Source: Bacillota bacterium (lineage in GTDB: Bacteria; Bacillota; UBA5301). Taken from it: a stretch of DNA of 37,795 bases. The notes under the pieces are model-generated. The model did not search any database, was not told the origin of the DNA, and was given only the letters and a program-made list of their open reading frames with translations. The DNA lies in the NCBI GenBank assembly GCA_012735535.1, contig JAAYHC010000059.1, positions 1-37,795 on the forward strand. Reading direction: 5' to 3'. The position numbers and the translations under genes are program-made. Below are positions 8,666 to 15,492 of the stretch, piece after piece. Within the stretch, counting starts at the first letter, position 1; the number at the start of each line of letters is the position of its first letter.

Positions 8666-9505
8666 TTAGAAAGCGACAACAATACCGCCTTCATCAGCAT
8701 AAACACTGCTAAGGCCCGACATTTCCACGATGATCACATCTTTGAACTTAAACCGCTTGAGGACCTCGCGTTTAAATTCCTCCGCCCGCTCCAGCGCATT
8801 ACAATGAGCGATCCCGAGCACCTTCTCTTCAAGGCGCTCGCCTTGCTCGCCGATGATCTCGACAAAGCGCCGGAAGGCTTTCTGAGCGCCCCGGACCTTT
8901 TCCACCAGCCGGATCGAACCATCGCCGTCGTCACCCATAATCAACTTAACCGACAAGACCGAGGCGAGTTTGCCGACGACCTTGCTCACCCGGCCGGATT
9001 TAACCAGATGATCCAATGATTCGAGCAAAAAGAAGGTCTTCATTTCTTTAATATATTGCGTAACCTTCTCGACGATCTCCAAATCATGACAATTCTGCTT
9101 GACCAGTTCAAAGATCTTACAGCTAACCAAGGTCTCTCCAATCGAGGCGCTCTGTGAGTCGAAAACATGGATGAATTTGTCGCTGCCGGACTCGAGCAGC
9201 ATCTGTTTGGCCAAGACCGCGCTTTCGAACGTACCGCTCAACTTGGAGCTCAGGGTAACAACAAAGACACCCCGGTGATCGCCTTGGTAAGCTTCGTAAA
9301 AATCATGGGGTGACGGGCAGGCGGTCCGCGGTGCCTCGGCCGACTCCCGCATTAGGCGTAAGAGCTCCGGGATTTGGAGGTTATCATCATCGCGCAATTC
9401 TTGGCCACCGACATAGATGGTCAGCGGCACACGGTGAACTTGTAGTGTCTCTGCAAGCTCGGGATTAAGGTCGCAACCGCTGTCTGCAACAATCTTATAG
9501 CTCAT
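8666..9505 (-). CDS. DegV family protein (fatty-acid-binding, FakB-like)
   Basis: DegV proteins bind a fatty acid between two domains; some (FakB) present it to the kinase FakA for phospholipid synthesis. The 279-residue length is normal. Seen: YKIVADSGCDLNPEL at the N-terminus, VPLTIYVGG, FVVTLSSKLSGTFESA (conserved SxxLSGT region), HVFDSQSASIGE, FLLESLDHLVKSGRV, and the C-terminal VYADEGGIVVAF. No fakA is visible in the window, so a direct Fak role is unproven. An AGGGAG site lies about 7 nt before the ATG. An imperfect inverted repeat (9563-9604) lies upstream, and the Nudix gene follows. Confidence 0.88.
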   Translation of the reverse strand: MSYKIVADSGCDLNPELAETLQVHRVPLTIYVGGQELRDDDNLQIPELLRLMRESAEAPRTACPSPHDFYEAYQGDHRGVFVVTLSSKLSGTFESAVLAKQMLLESGSDKFIHVFDSQSASIGETLVSCKIFELVKQNCHDLEIVEKVTQYIKEMKTFFLLESLDHLVKSGRVSKVVGKLASVLSVKLIMGDDGDGSIRLVEKVRGAQKAFRRFVEIIGEQGERLEEKVLGIAHCNALERAEEFKREVLKRFKFKDVIIVEMSGLSSVYADEGGIVVAF

Positions 9506-9562
9506 GTGAGTCTCCCTTCGTAAATTTGCAGTTTTCTTTCGCCACCGTGGATACGTTGACCT

Positions 9563-9604
9563 GCCCGGTTTAGCAAAATCAGCCGTTTATTTGCTATACC
9601 GGGC
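9563..9604. repeat. Imperfect inverted repeat upstream of degV
   Basis: Two 15-nt arms, GCCCGGTTTAGCAAA and TTTGCTATACCGGGC, pair with a single central T:T mismatch around a 12-nt loop. No T-run follows on either strand, so it is not a typical intrinsic terminator. It lies about 60 nt upstream of the degV start and about 60 nt past the terminator of the cytochrome gene. It could be a protein operator, a leader hairpin or a degraded repeat element. No second copy was noticed in the window. Confidence 0.5.
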
Positions 9605-9659
9605 GGCTCTTCACCGTTAATATTCCCAATTCTCTCCAGGCCTTAATCAAGCCTAAAGA

Positions 9660-9693
9660 CAAAAATGGGAGCTTTGGCCGAGCCAAAGCTCCC
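9660..9693 (-). terminator. Rho-independent terminator after the diheme cytochrome gene
   Basis: A perfect 12-bp stem (GGGAGCTTTGGC / GCCAAAGCTCCC, 9667-9693) with a 3-nt loop is followed on the minus strand by ATTTTTGTCTTT. It starts 14 nt after the stop codon of the GEGP diheme gene and closes that operon. Confidence 0.92.
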
Positions 9694-9706
9694 GGAATAT
9701 GTATTA

Positions 9707-10816
9707 CTACCGCGGATCAATTGCGCCGTAAATGAGCAGCTTGCCTTCTTCAATCATCTTCCAGGCCTGCCCGGCCCAGTCATAGTGCATCGATTTGTTG
9801 TCGGCGGTATTGACCCGAATCGCGACCACTGACTTGATGCAATAGTCGGCGTTGCGGACCACCGAGCGATCGGGGTTATACGGATAGGGCGGTTCAATCC
9901 GATCAATCGACCTGGAAGAGCGGTCAGCGACCACCGGCTCGCTTAGCGGGCTAATAAAGCGGTAGGGGCCTTCCCCGTCCAAACGCGGTATGCCGCGCTC
10001 ATCCGCCACAATCCGGGAGGTCAAGAGCGGATAACCATCCTTTTCGTAGGCAAGGATGTAGCGCAGCTCTCCGGGGATCTGCTGCCCATCAACATAAGGC
10101 GCATTCTCGGGGAACTGGACCCATGGATAGCTGGTTTCAAAAGTGCCCTGCGGATAACTCTTTTTGAGTGCCTCCAGGGAGAAGCTGCGGCTGTAGCCAT
10201 CCGCGGCAAAGACCGTGATATCGACGGCATCATCCCGGATGCCGGCTGCCTGCAAGAGGGTGTAAATGTCGACACCGCTGTAGGTGGCGTAATAGTCACC
10301 CGACTTAGAGGTGTCAAGGAGCATGAACTGATTGACGCGCGGCAGCTTGCGGAGATCCTCCCGGGTGAAGATCACCCCAGGAGCCTCCGGAACGTTAGGA
10401 TTATCGTTGGCATCACCGGGTAGACGAATCGCGGCGATCTCCTCGGCATTGGTAAAACCATCGCCATCGGAATCAAGATGGCTTATGGCCAAACAAGCCG
10501 CGGCGTTCCGGCCGGCATCACGATAATCCCGGCCATAGCTGGTCAGGGTCTTCTCAATATCGCCAAAGGGCGGCTTGAGCCCATAAACCTCATGGCACCA
10601 GTCACAGGAGTTGAGATAGTTTTTCCCCGACTGCCCGCCGCTGTGGCAGAGATAGCAGTTATCCAGTTTGGTATCCCGGGCCTCGGGATAGGCCGTCAGG
10701 AACTGTTCGGTGTCATAATCGTTGTCGTGCGCTTTGTAAGCCGCTAGTGCCGGAAGGGCCAAGGTCATCAGCACTCCGAGGATGATCACTGTGCGCAGTA
10801 AGCCTTTCTTTGCCAT
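9707..10816 (-). CDS. GEGP-motif diheme c-type cytochrome with molybdopterin-oxidoreductase-like domain
   Basis: Exported redox protein of 369 residues. Residues 1-25 are a signal peptide ending ALPALA. Two c-type heme sites follow, CYLCH (54-58) and CDWCH (71-75). Next is an acidic loop DSDGDGFTN (115-123) resembling calcium-binding EF-hand/thrombospondin-3 loops. Residues about 150-300 resemble the sulfite-oxidase-type molybdopterin-binding fold (YSGVDIYTLLQAAGI, FAADGYSRSFSLEAL) and contain GEGP at 281-284, which matches the family known as GEGP-motif diheme proteins. No cysteine lies within this fold, so the usual Mo-ligating Cys is missing and cofactor binding is doubtful. The ATG follows the fibronectin gene by 1 nt, with GAGAGGTGA upstream. 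Function is unproven; extracytoplasmic electron transfer is likely. Confidence 0.85.
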   Translation of the reverse strand: MAKKGLLRTVIILGVLMTLALPALAAYKAHDNDYDTEQFLTAYPEARDTKLDNCYLCHSGGQSGKNYLNSCDWCHEVYGLKPPFGDIEKTLTSYGRDYRDAGRNAAACLAISHLDSDGDGFTNAEEIAAIRLPGDANDNPNVPEAPGVIFTREDLRKLPRVNQFMLLDTSKSGDYYATYSGVDIYTLLQAAGIRDDAVDITVFAADGYSRSFSLEALKKSYPQGTFETSYPWVQFPENAPYVDGQQIPGELRYILAYEKDGYPLLTSRIVADERGIPRLDGEGPYRFISPLSEPVVADRSSRSIDRIEPPYPYNPDRSVVRNADYCIKSVVAIRVNTADNKSMHYDWAGQAWKMIEEGKLLIYGAIDPR

Positions 10817-10817
10817 C

Positions 10818-11978
10818 CTATATCACCTCTCTAGCGGTAAATTCAAAGACAAAGACAGCGTTATGTACACCGGGGCGAACCGCACTTTCCAAAGCATCCT
10901 CATACAAGACGACCTGATACCGATGGCCAGGTTTGAGATCGGGATAGAGAACCACCTTGTTCCCCTTGGCCACGGCGTCTTCATTCACCGGAACGCCGGT
11001 AGCCATTTCGTAAACTTCAATGCGGTTAAGGGCATTGATTCTGACCGCCTGGTCACAGGTGAGCTCGATCGTACCCTGGTCGGTGACGAGAATGCCATTG
11101 ATTAAGACCGCCGGGGTCCGGATCGCCACTGCCGGAGAAAACGGTCCAAACCCGTACTCATTCCCGGCTCGCACCTTGAAATAGTAATTGCGATCGGCGA
11201 GAATCCCGCCATTGCCTTCACCGCGAAAACTGACCTTGGTTTCAGTCAACAGCCACCTTTCATCCGGACCCGGATCGCGGCTGAAGTCACAGGCCTGAAT
11301 ATACGTTCCATCCGGCGTGAGGCTGTAATAGAGCTGATAATACTCGGCACCGGGAACCCGATCCCAGCTCGCATTGAACTGATACGATCCGACGGCGCTG
11401 ACCTGCAGATTAGCCGGTGCTAGAGCCGGCGGATAACCTAAACGGAAGGTCGTTTGCGCCATCTTGGTCTGACCACTGTTGCCGGTATGAGAGACTTGCA
11501 AAGAGTATGATCCTGCATTAGTGCTGTTAATGACCCCGGGAACAGTGATGACCAACTGGGTATTCGGACGGATCGGATTCTTGTCGCCTTTTACAACGGT
11601 AAAGTGCAACTGCACGGCCTGAGCGGTCTTGACGACGCTGGTTTCACCGGTGATGACCGAATAAAAGCGGTCACCAGGATACATGTACTGTATGTTCGCC
11701 AAGGTTACCCCGGGATTGGGCGCCAAGATATCCTCTTTGATTAGCCCAAAGGAGGCCGGCAATTGGATCACCAACTTAGCACCGGTGGATAAGTCAAGTT
11801 CCTGATCAGAGACGAGAGTGACAAAGTAAATCCCTTCCTGACCCGGCACGAAGCTGGTCGCAGAAACTTTTTCAATGCTGAAGTTGTCGGCCAGGGTGGT
11901 TAAGGGTAAGACGAGCAGCACGACTGTTAGGACGAGCATGACCAGGAATGATTTCATCCGCAACTCGTGAATCCTCAT
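10818..11978 (-). CDS. Exported fibronectin type III domain protein with C-terminal Ig-like domain
   Basis: Secreted or wall-associated protein of 386 residues. After a signal peptide (hydrophobic stretch about residues 10-30, ending LTTLA), residues about 32-185 look like a beta-sandwich (EGIYFVTLVSDQELDLSTGAKL and later strands). A fibronectin type III domain spans about 190-290 (APANLQVSAVGSYQFNASWD, AEYYQLYYSL, NYYFKVRAGNEYG). The C-terminus (about 295-380: TIELTCDQAVRINALNRIEVYE, PGHRYQVVLYEDAL) resembles the bacterial Ig-like domain of SbsA type. There is no catalytic motif. The ATG has GGGAGTGG about 8 nt upstream. It is coupled to the diheme gene downstream (1-nt gap) and could be its scaffold or partner. 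The name rests on fold recognition by eye. Confidence 0.75.
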   Translation of the reverse strand: MRIHELRMKSFLVMLVLTVVLLVLPLTTLADNFSIEKVSATSFVPGQEGIYFVTLVSDQELDLSTGAKLVIQLPASFGLIKEDILAPNPGVTLANIQYMYPGDRFYSVITGETSVVKTAQAVQLHFTVVKGDKNPIRPNTQLVITVPGVINSTNAGSYSLQVSHTGNSGQTKMAQTTFRLGYPPALAPANLQVSAVGSYQFNASWDRVPGAEYYQLYYSLTPDGTYIQACDFSRDPGPDERWLLTETKVSFRGEGNGGILADRNYYFKVRAGNEYGFGPFSPAVAIRTPAVLINGILVTDQGTIELTCDQAVRINALNRIEVYEMATGVPVNEDAVAKGNKVVLYPDLKPGHRYQVVLYEDALESAVRPGVHNAVFVFEFTAREVI

Positions 11979-12002
11979 CTATTTTCCACTCCCTTCAAAA
12001 GA

Positions 12003-12021
12003 GCCAGCTGTAAAAGCTGGC
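12003..12021 (-). terminator. Possible intrinsic terminator or attenuator after tupA
   Basis: A 7-bp stem, GCCAGCT / AGCTGGC, with a 5-nt loop, is followed on the minus strand by TCTTTTG. The short U-tract suggests partial termination, allowing some read-through from tupA into the fibronectin gene, whose ribosome binding site comes immediately after. Confidence 0.6.
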
Positions 12022-12054
12022 CCGCATCATTGTACTATTGGTTAAAATTAATAA

Positions 12055-12867
12055 TTATTCGTATAAGAAGAACAACTGCTTGCCATTGACACCAAAGCTC
12101 TTGATCTTGGCTTGAGCTTCCGGAGACATGATCCAGTTGATCAGTTTCATCGCGCCATCGTAATTAACATGCTTGTGCACCGCAGGGTTGACGGCGATAA
12201 TCCCGTACGGGTTGAACAGGATCTCGTCGCCCTCAAAAACAATGTCCAATTGCGGATAGTTACCGGACAAATAGGTCGCCCGGTCGGAGAGAACATAGCC
12301 CCGAACCTCGTTAGCAATATTCAGGCAAGCGCCCATACCCTGACCGACAGCCCGATACCAGGCGCCTTTCGGCTCAATACCGGCTGCGTTCCAAATGTCA
12401 AGCTCTTTAACATGGGTACCGGAGTTATCACCGCGGGAGATAAACGGTGCCTGGGCGTTGGCAATGCGCTTGAACGCGCCGGTCGCTTTGTTGGCGGTGC
12501 GCACACCTGCTGGGTCATCTACCGGGCCGAGGATAATGAAGTCATTATACATCACGTCACGGCGATTAACCCCATACCCGTCGGCAACAAATTTGTCCTC
12601 CAAATCACGGGCGTGGACTAAAACCACATCGCAATCGCCCTGCTCAGCTATCTTAATTGCCTGCCCGGTGCCAACGGAAATGACATGGACTTGAATATTG
12701 TACTTCTTTTCAAAGTCGGGAAGTAGGTAATCTAAGAGACCGGAGTTAACAGTACTTGTCGTGGTTGCGAGAATCAGTCGCTCGGCAGCTAAAGATGGCA
12801 GCACTAGTACTGTCAGAAACAGCGCAGCAAACAAAGCTACCAGAATCTTCGAGTTTACTCTCCTCAT
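12055..12867 (-). CDS. tupA: Tungstate (or molybdate) ABC transporter substrate-binding protein TupA
   Basis: Extracytoplasmic oxyanion-binding protein of 270 residues with an N-terminal signal peptide (ALFAALFLTVLVLPSLA). The mature start LILATTTSTVNSGLLDYLLP is the hallmark of TupA-type tungstate-binding proteins. ISRGDNSGTHVKELDIW is another conserved oxyanion-binding segment. TupA proteins normally work with permease TupB and ATPase TupC; neither is in this window, where the next genes are a fibronectin protein and a diheme cytochrome. The upstream neighbour is molbindin, supporting a Mo/W role. SD GGGGG about 7 nt before the ATG. The promoter or leader contains a long inverted repeat (12900-12959) that may control it. 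Tungstate is preferred over molybdate by family resemblance only. Confidence 0.88.
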   Translation of the reverse strand: MRRVNSKILVALFAALFLTVLVLPSLAAERLILATTTSTVNSGLLDYLLPDFEKKYNIQVHVISVGTGQAIKIAEQGDCDVVLVHARDLEDKFVADGYGVNRRDVMYNDFIILGPVDDPAGVRTANKATGAFKRIANAQAPFISRGDNSGTHVKELDIWNAAGIEPKGAWYRAVGQGMGACLNIANEVRGYVLSDRATYLSGNYPQLDIVFEGDEILFNPYGIIAVNPAVHKHVNYDGAMKLINWIMSPEAQAKIKSFGVNGKQLFFLYE

Positions 12868-12899
12868 TTTCTTTCCCCCTAGTTAATGGTTATGAATAT

Positions 12900-12959
12900 T
12901 TGGACATAACGAGAAGCATGAGAAAGACCCATTCTCCCGACTGGGTCCGTTATGTCCAA
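12900..12959 (-). promoter_or_regulatory. Inverted-repeat operator or RNA leader element of tupA
   Basis: Perfect 12-nt arms, TTGGACATAACG (12900-12911) and CGTTATGTCCAA (12948-12959), flank 36 nt that hold a nested 6-bp stem, GACCCA / TGGGTC (12926-12931 / 12942-12947). On the minus strand, upstream of tupA, a plausible -10 TATGAT (12959-12964) with -35-like TTAATA (12982-12987; 17-nt spacing) would put the right arm at the transcription start; another choice is TAGACT / TAATAT a few bases upstream. The arm CGTTATGT is reminiscent of ModE-family half-sites (CGTTATAT). It may be a DNA operator or, if transcription starts far enough upstream, a structured RNA leader. Confidence 0.6.
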
Positions 12960-13010
12960 TCATATATTACGTAAATTCAACTATTAAGTCTAAAATCCTT
13001 CCGAAGACAG

Positions 13011-13045
13011 AAAAATGTCCCGGCACCTGACAACGGCGCCGGGAC
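13011..13045 (-). terminator. Rho-independent terminator after molbindin gene
   Basis: Stem GTCCCGGC / GCCGGGAC (13017-13024 / 13038-13045) with a 13-nt loop is followed on the minus strand by ATTTTTCTGTC. It separates the molbindin gene from tupA, so tupA probably has its own promoter. Confidence 0.85.
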
Positions 13046-13059
13046 CGGTTGCTAGCCAA

Positions 13060-13263
13060 CTATTTCAAAATCATGACCGAGGTTGCTTTGATTAAGGCCG
13101 TGGCTTGATCACCTTCCTTGAGCCCTAACTCATTCACCGAATCGGCGGTGACCACTGCTGCTACGTCATGGCCGCCGCAATCCATGATTACCTCCGCCAC
13201 CGGACCGCTGATGGCAATCTTCTTCACCGTTCCCGGCAACTTGTTGCGTCCGCTGATTTGCAT
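13060..13263 (-). CDS. Molbindin (Mop/TOBE-domain molybdate/tungstate-binding protein)
   Basis: Small cytoplasmic oxyanion-binding protein, 67 residues, consisting of one Mop domain, as in Mop I-III of Clostridium pasteurianum. Seen: SGRNKLPGTVKKIAISGPVAEVIMDCGG at the N-terminus and VTADSVNELGLKEGDQATALIKATSVMI, matching the family consensus (ISARNxLxGxVxxI ... I(T/V)xxSvxxLgLkxGxxvxAlIKAssVmI). Molbindins assemble as hexamers that store or buffer molybdate or tungstate. The ATG has GGAGGGG 5 nt upstream. It is followed by a terminator and then tupA, and is divergent from an ECF transporter gene. Confidence 0.93.
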   Translation of the reverse strand: MQISGRNKLPGTVKKIAISGPVAEVIMDCGGHDVAAVVTADSVNELGLKEGDQATALIKATSVMILK

Positions 13264-13430
13264 ACATACCCCTCCATATCAGGATAACTAACCATCGGTA
13301 ATATCCTGCTCAAATAGGAAAAAATTATTGCCGTTAAATATTTTTCCTCGCCAGGCAGGAAATATGAGGGCGAGCAGGAATTACTATCGTAACACATTTT
13401 TTCGATTTCGTGCTACGGAGGTTGTGGAGG

Positions 13431-13955
13431 ATGGACACGAAAAAGCTCACCTACGGTGGGATCTTCATCGCGCTGGGTGTACTCTTGCCCATCGCTTTTC
13501 ACTGGGTTGGTTTAGGCCGAACTTTCCTGCCGATGCATATCCCGATCCTATTAGCCGGTTTTATCGCCGGTCCGCTAACCGCTGCGGTGGTCGGCGTAAT
13601 CACCCCTTTGCTAAGCTCAGTCTTAACCGGGATGCCGCCGCTGGCACCAACAGGCTTGATGATGGCTGTTGAGCTGCCGATCTACGGCTGGCTGGCCGGA
13701 GCTGCTTATCAGCGTTATTCGCTTGGCAAAATCCCTTCGCTCGTAATCGCCATCTTAGCCGGACGTCTCGTCTATGGGTTCCTGATGTGGCTAGCCTTGC
13801 CCTTGTTCGGCTTGGAGGCCATCCATCCGCTTTATCCGATCGGGGCCGGTCTCATCGGCAGTTTGCCGGGGATAATCCTCCAACTCATCCTCGTTCCGGC
13901 GACGGTCGGCTTACTCGAGCACGGGTCGGCACTGTCGATTGCTAAGGAGAGTTGA
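13431..13955 (+). CDS. ECF transporter S component (substrate-binding membrane subunit)
   Basis: Predicted integral membrane S component of an energy-coupling factor importer, 174 residues, about six hydrophobic helices. LTYGGIFIALGVLLP at the N-terminus and MHIPILLAGFIAGPLTAAVVGVITPL are typical of the pfam12822 S-component group, in which residues between helices 1 and 3 help form the substrate pocket. A GTG-started extension (13410) is open, but the ATG at 13431 is preferred because GGAGG lies 9 nt upstream. The ECF ATPases and T subunit are not nearby, as is common for group II systems. The substrate is unknown. It is divergent from molbindin and overlaps the ribosome binding site of the methyltransferase gene. 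Confidence 0.85.
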   Translation: MDTKKLTYGGIFIALGVLLPIAFHWVGLGRTFLPMHIPILLAGFIAGPLTAAVVGVITPLLSSVLTGMPPLAPTGLMMAVELPIYGWLAGAAYQRYSLGKIPSLVIAILAGRLVYGFLMWLALPLFGLEAIHPLYPIGAGLIGSLPGIILQLILVPATVGLLEHGSALSIAKES

Positions 13956-13957
13956 CG

Positions 13958-14548
13958 ATGTCCGAGCGGATTGCCTATTTTAATGCCGCTGCGGCCAAGT
14001 GGGATGACTTGCCCAAGGCCGCCGCAGATAAACTTGAGTATATAGTCTCTTTTCTCCCCACCCACTCGGGCGTACAGGTGATAGATGCCGGTTGCGGAAC
14101 CGGCATCTTATTACCGTTTATCCGGGCGAGAATCGGAGGGTCAGGTCAGATTTACGCCGTCGATTTTGCCGCAGAAATGCTAAAGCAAGCCCGGGCCAAG
14201 TATAACTGGCCGAACCTCACGTTTATACAGAGCGACGTCACTAGCCTGGATCTCCCCGCGGCCAGTATCGATGCGATCATCTGTTATTCACTCTATCCTC
14301 ATCTTCCCGACAAAGAAAGCGCGCTCAGCGCATTCGCCCGTCTGCTTAAACCGCGGGGCCGGCTGATCATCGCTCACTCCAACAGCAGGCAGGCCATTAA
14401 CGAAATCCACCAAAGCCTCGGCGGGCCGGTGGCCCATGACCTACTGCCTCCGGTCGGCGAAACAGCTGCTCTCTTTAGTTTAGCAGGCCTGAGGGTACTG
14501 AAAACCAGAGATGATGAGCAGTACTATCTCATCGTGGCTGAAAAATAA
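13958..14548 (+). CDS. Class I SAM-dependent methyltransferase
   Basis: Predicted cytoplasmic S-adenosylmethionine-dependent methyltransferase of the UbiE/Methyltransf_11 type, 196 residues. The SAM-binding Rossmann motifs are clear: VIDAGCGTGILLPFI (motif I), IYAVDFAAEMLKQAR (motif II acidic residue) and LTFIQSDVTSLDLP before the motif IV region. RLLKPRGRLIIAHSN is the post-motif segment. The ATG at 13958 is preferred over the upstream TTG because AAGGAG lies 8 nt before it. It starts 2 nt after the ECF S-component stop, so the two are cotranscribed and may share a substrate or cofactor pathway. The methyl acceptor is unknown. Confidence 0.88.
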   Translation: MSERIAYFNAAAAKWDDLPKAAADKLEYIVSFLPTHSGVQVIDAGCGTGILLPFIRARIGGSGQIYAVDFAAEMLKQARAKYNWPNLTFIQSDVTSLDLPAASIDAIICYSLYPHLPDKESALSAFARLLKPRGRLIIAHSNSRQAINEIHQSLGGPVAHDLLPPVGETAALFSLAGLRVLKTRDDEQYYLIVAEK

Positions 14549-14613
14549 AAGCAGGAAAATCGTGCTATACCGCGAATATCAGCTCATATTTTTCACTTAA
14601 AGGGGTCAACGTC

Positions 14614-15294
14614 ATGGCCTTAGCCTTACTCTTTGGCTCAGCCTTTTTGATCGGGCTAACCGGCGCCGCGATGCCGGGGCCGATGCTCAGCGTAACCTTG
14701 GAGCGAACCGCTCGTTACGGCTGGTTTGCCGGGCCGATCATCGTCCTGGGCCACGCCCTTCTCGAGCTGGCGCTCATCGTCGCGATTATCTTCGGTTTTG
14801 GCCATATTTTGAGTTCGCAGACCTTCACCGGGCTTTTTGGCATCTTTGGGGGAGCGTTCCTGTTCTGGATGGGTTTCGGCGTAGTTCGCGACGCCGCCGG
14901 CGTCAGCTTGCCGAAGGTAGACCTGGCGAATCACGGCGGCGACCAACCCCCGTGGCGACGCGTGCCGATGGTGACGGCACTTTTCGGAGCGACAACCAGC
15001 CTCTCCAATCCGTACTGGTTGTTATGGTGGGGATCGGTCGGAGCCGGTTACGTGGCCATAGCCCTACAGCTCGGTTTTCCCGGAGTCTTAGCCTTTTTTC
15101 TCGGCCACATCTCGGCCGATTTTGGCTGGTACACACTGATGGCCTATCTCATGGACAAAAGCGGCAACTTGCTGCCCCAATCAGTTCTAACTTGGCTGCT
15201 GCGCATTCTCGGTCTCTTTCTGATCATCTTTGCCGGGTATTTCGTCTGGACAGGAGCACATAACTTGTTGGAATTAAAGATAGCAGGTGGCTAA
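14614..15294 (+). CDS. LysE family transporter
   Basis: Predicted cytoplasmic-membrane exporter of amino acids or related metabolites (LysE/RhtB superfamily), 226 residues with about six membrane helices. The N-terminal FLIGLTGAAMPGPMLSVTLE contains the family's conserved PGP(x)L motif; ATTSLSNPYWLLWWGSVGAG is the second signature (NPxxxxW). The SD is modest (AAAGGGG about 8 nt before the ATG). It follows the methyltransferase after 65 nt in the same direction. The stop region lies inside the first arm of a 12-bp inverted repeat (15281-15365). The exported compound cannot be inferred. Confidence 0.88.
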   Translation: MALALLFGSAFLIGLTGAAMPGPMLSVTLERTARYGWFAGPIIVLGHALLELALIVAIIFGFGHILSSQTFTGLFGIFGGAFLFWMGFGVVRDAAGVSLPKVDLANHGGDQPPWRRVPMVTALFGATTSLSNPYWLLWWGSVGAGYVAIALQLGFPGVLAFFLGHISADFGWYTLMAYLMDKSGNLLPQSVLTWLLRILGLFLIIFAGYFVWTGAHNLLELKIAGG

Positions 15295-15365
15295 ACAAGG
15301 AAGGGATTTACACGAGTAGGGGACTCTAATGTCACACTTTCTCGAAAGAGCGGAGCCACCTGCTA
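15281..15365 (+). repeat. Long-range inverted repeat between lysE-like gene and tct operon; possible structured RNA
   Basis: Perfect 12-nt arms, TAGCAGGTGGCT and AGCCACCTGCTA, enclose 61 nt that can form two small inner hairpins (GAGT/ACTC and CTTTC/GAAAG). This gives a closed multi-branch shape. The left arm covers the last codons and the stop of the LysE-family gene. No U-tract follows, so it is not a standard terminator. About 127 nt separate it from the tctC start. It does not match any riboswitch consensus I know. Confidence 0.45.
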
Positions 15366-15492
15366 ATAATATAAACCGAAAAGCAGCCGAAAAAGTTCCC
15401 ACCAGGGCAGTGCTATTTTCCGATGGACTTGCTCAGACGATCTGTCCAACACATACAGTACACTAACGTACTAACAAAAGGAGTGTTGACAG

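Noticed and set aside
12868-12990. Molybdenum-cofactor riboswitch upstream of tupA
   Set aside because: The conserved multi-stem aptamer of the Moco RNA motif is longer and not seen; the element is a simple inverted repeat and was kept only as an operator or leader candidate.
15330-15467. 45-residue plus-strand frame between lysE-like and tctC
   Set aside because: Weak ribosome site, no recognisable pattern, and it runs through the inverted repeat; probably chance.
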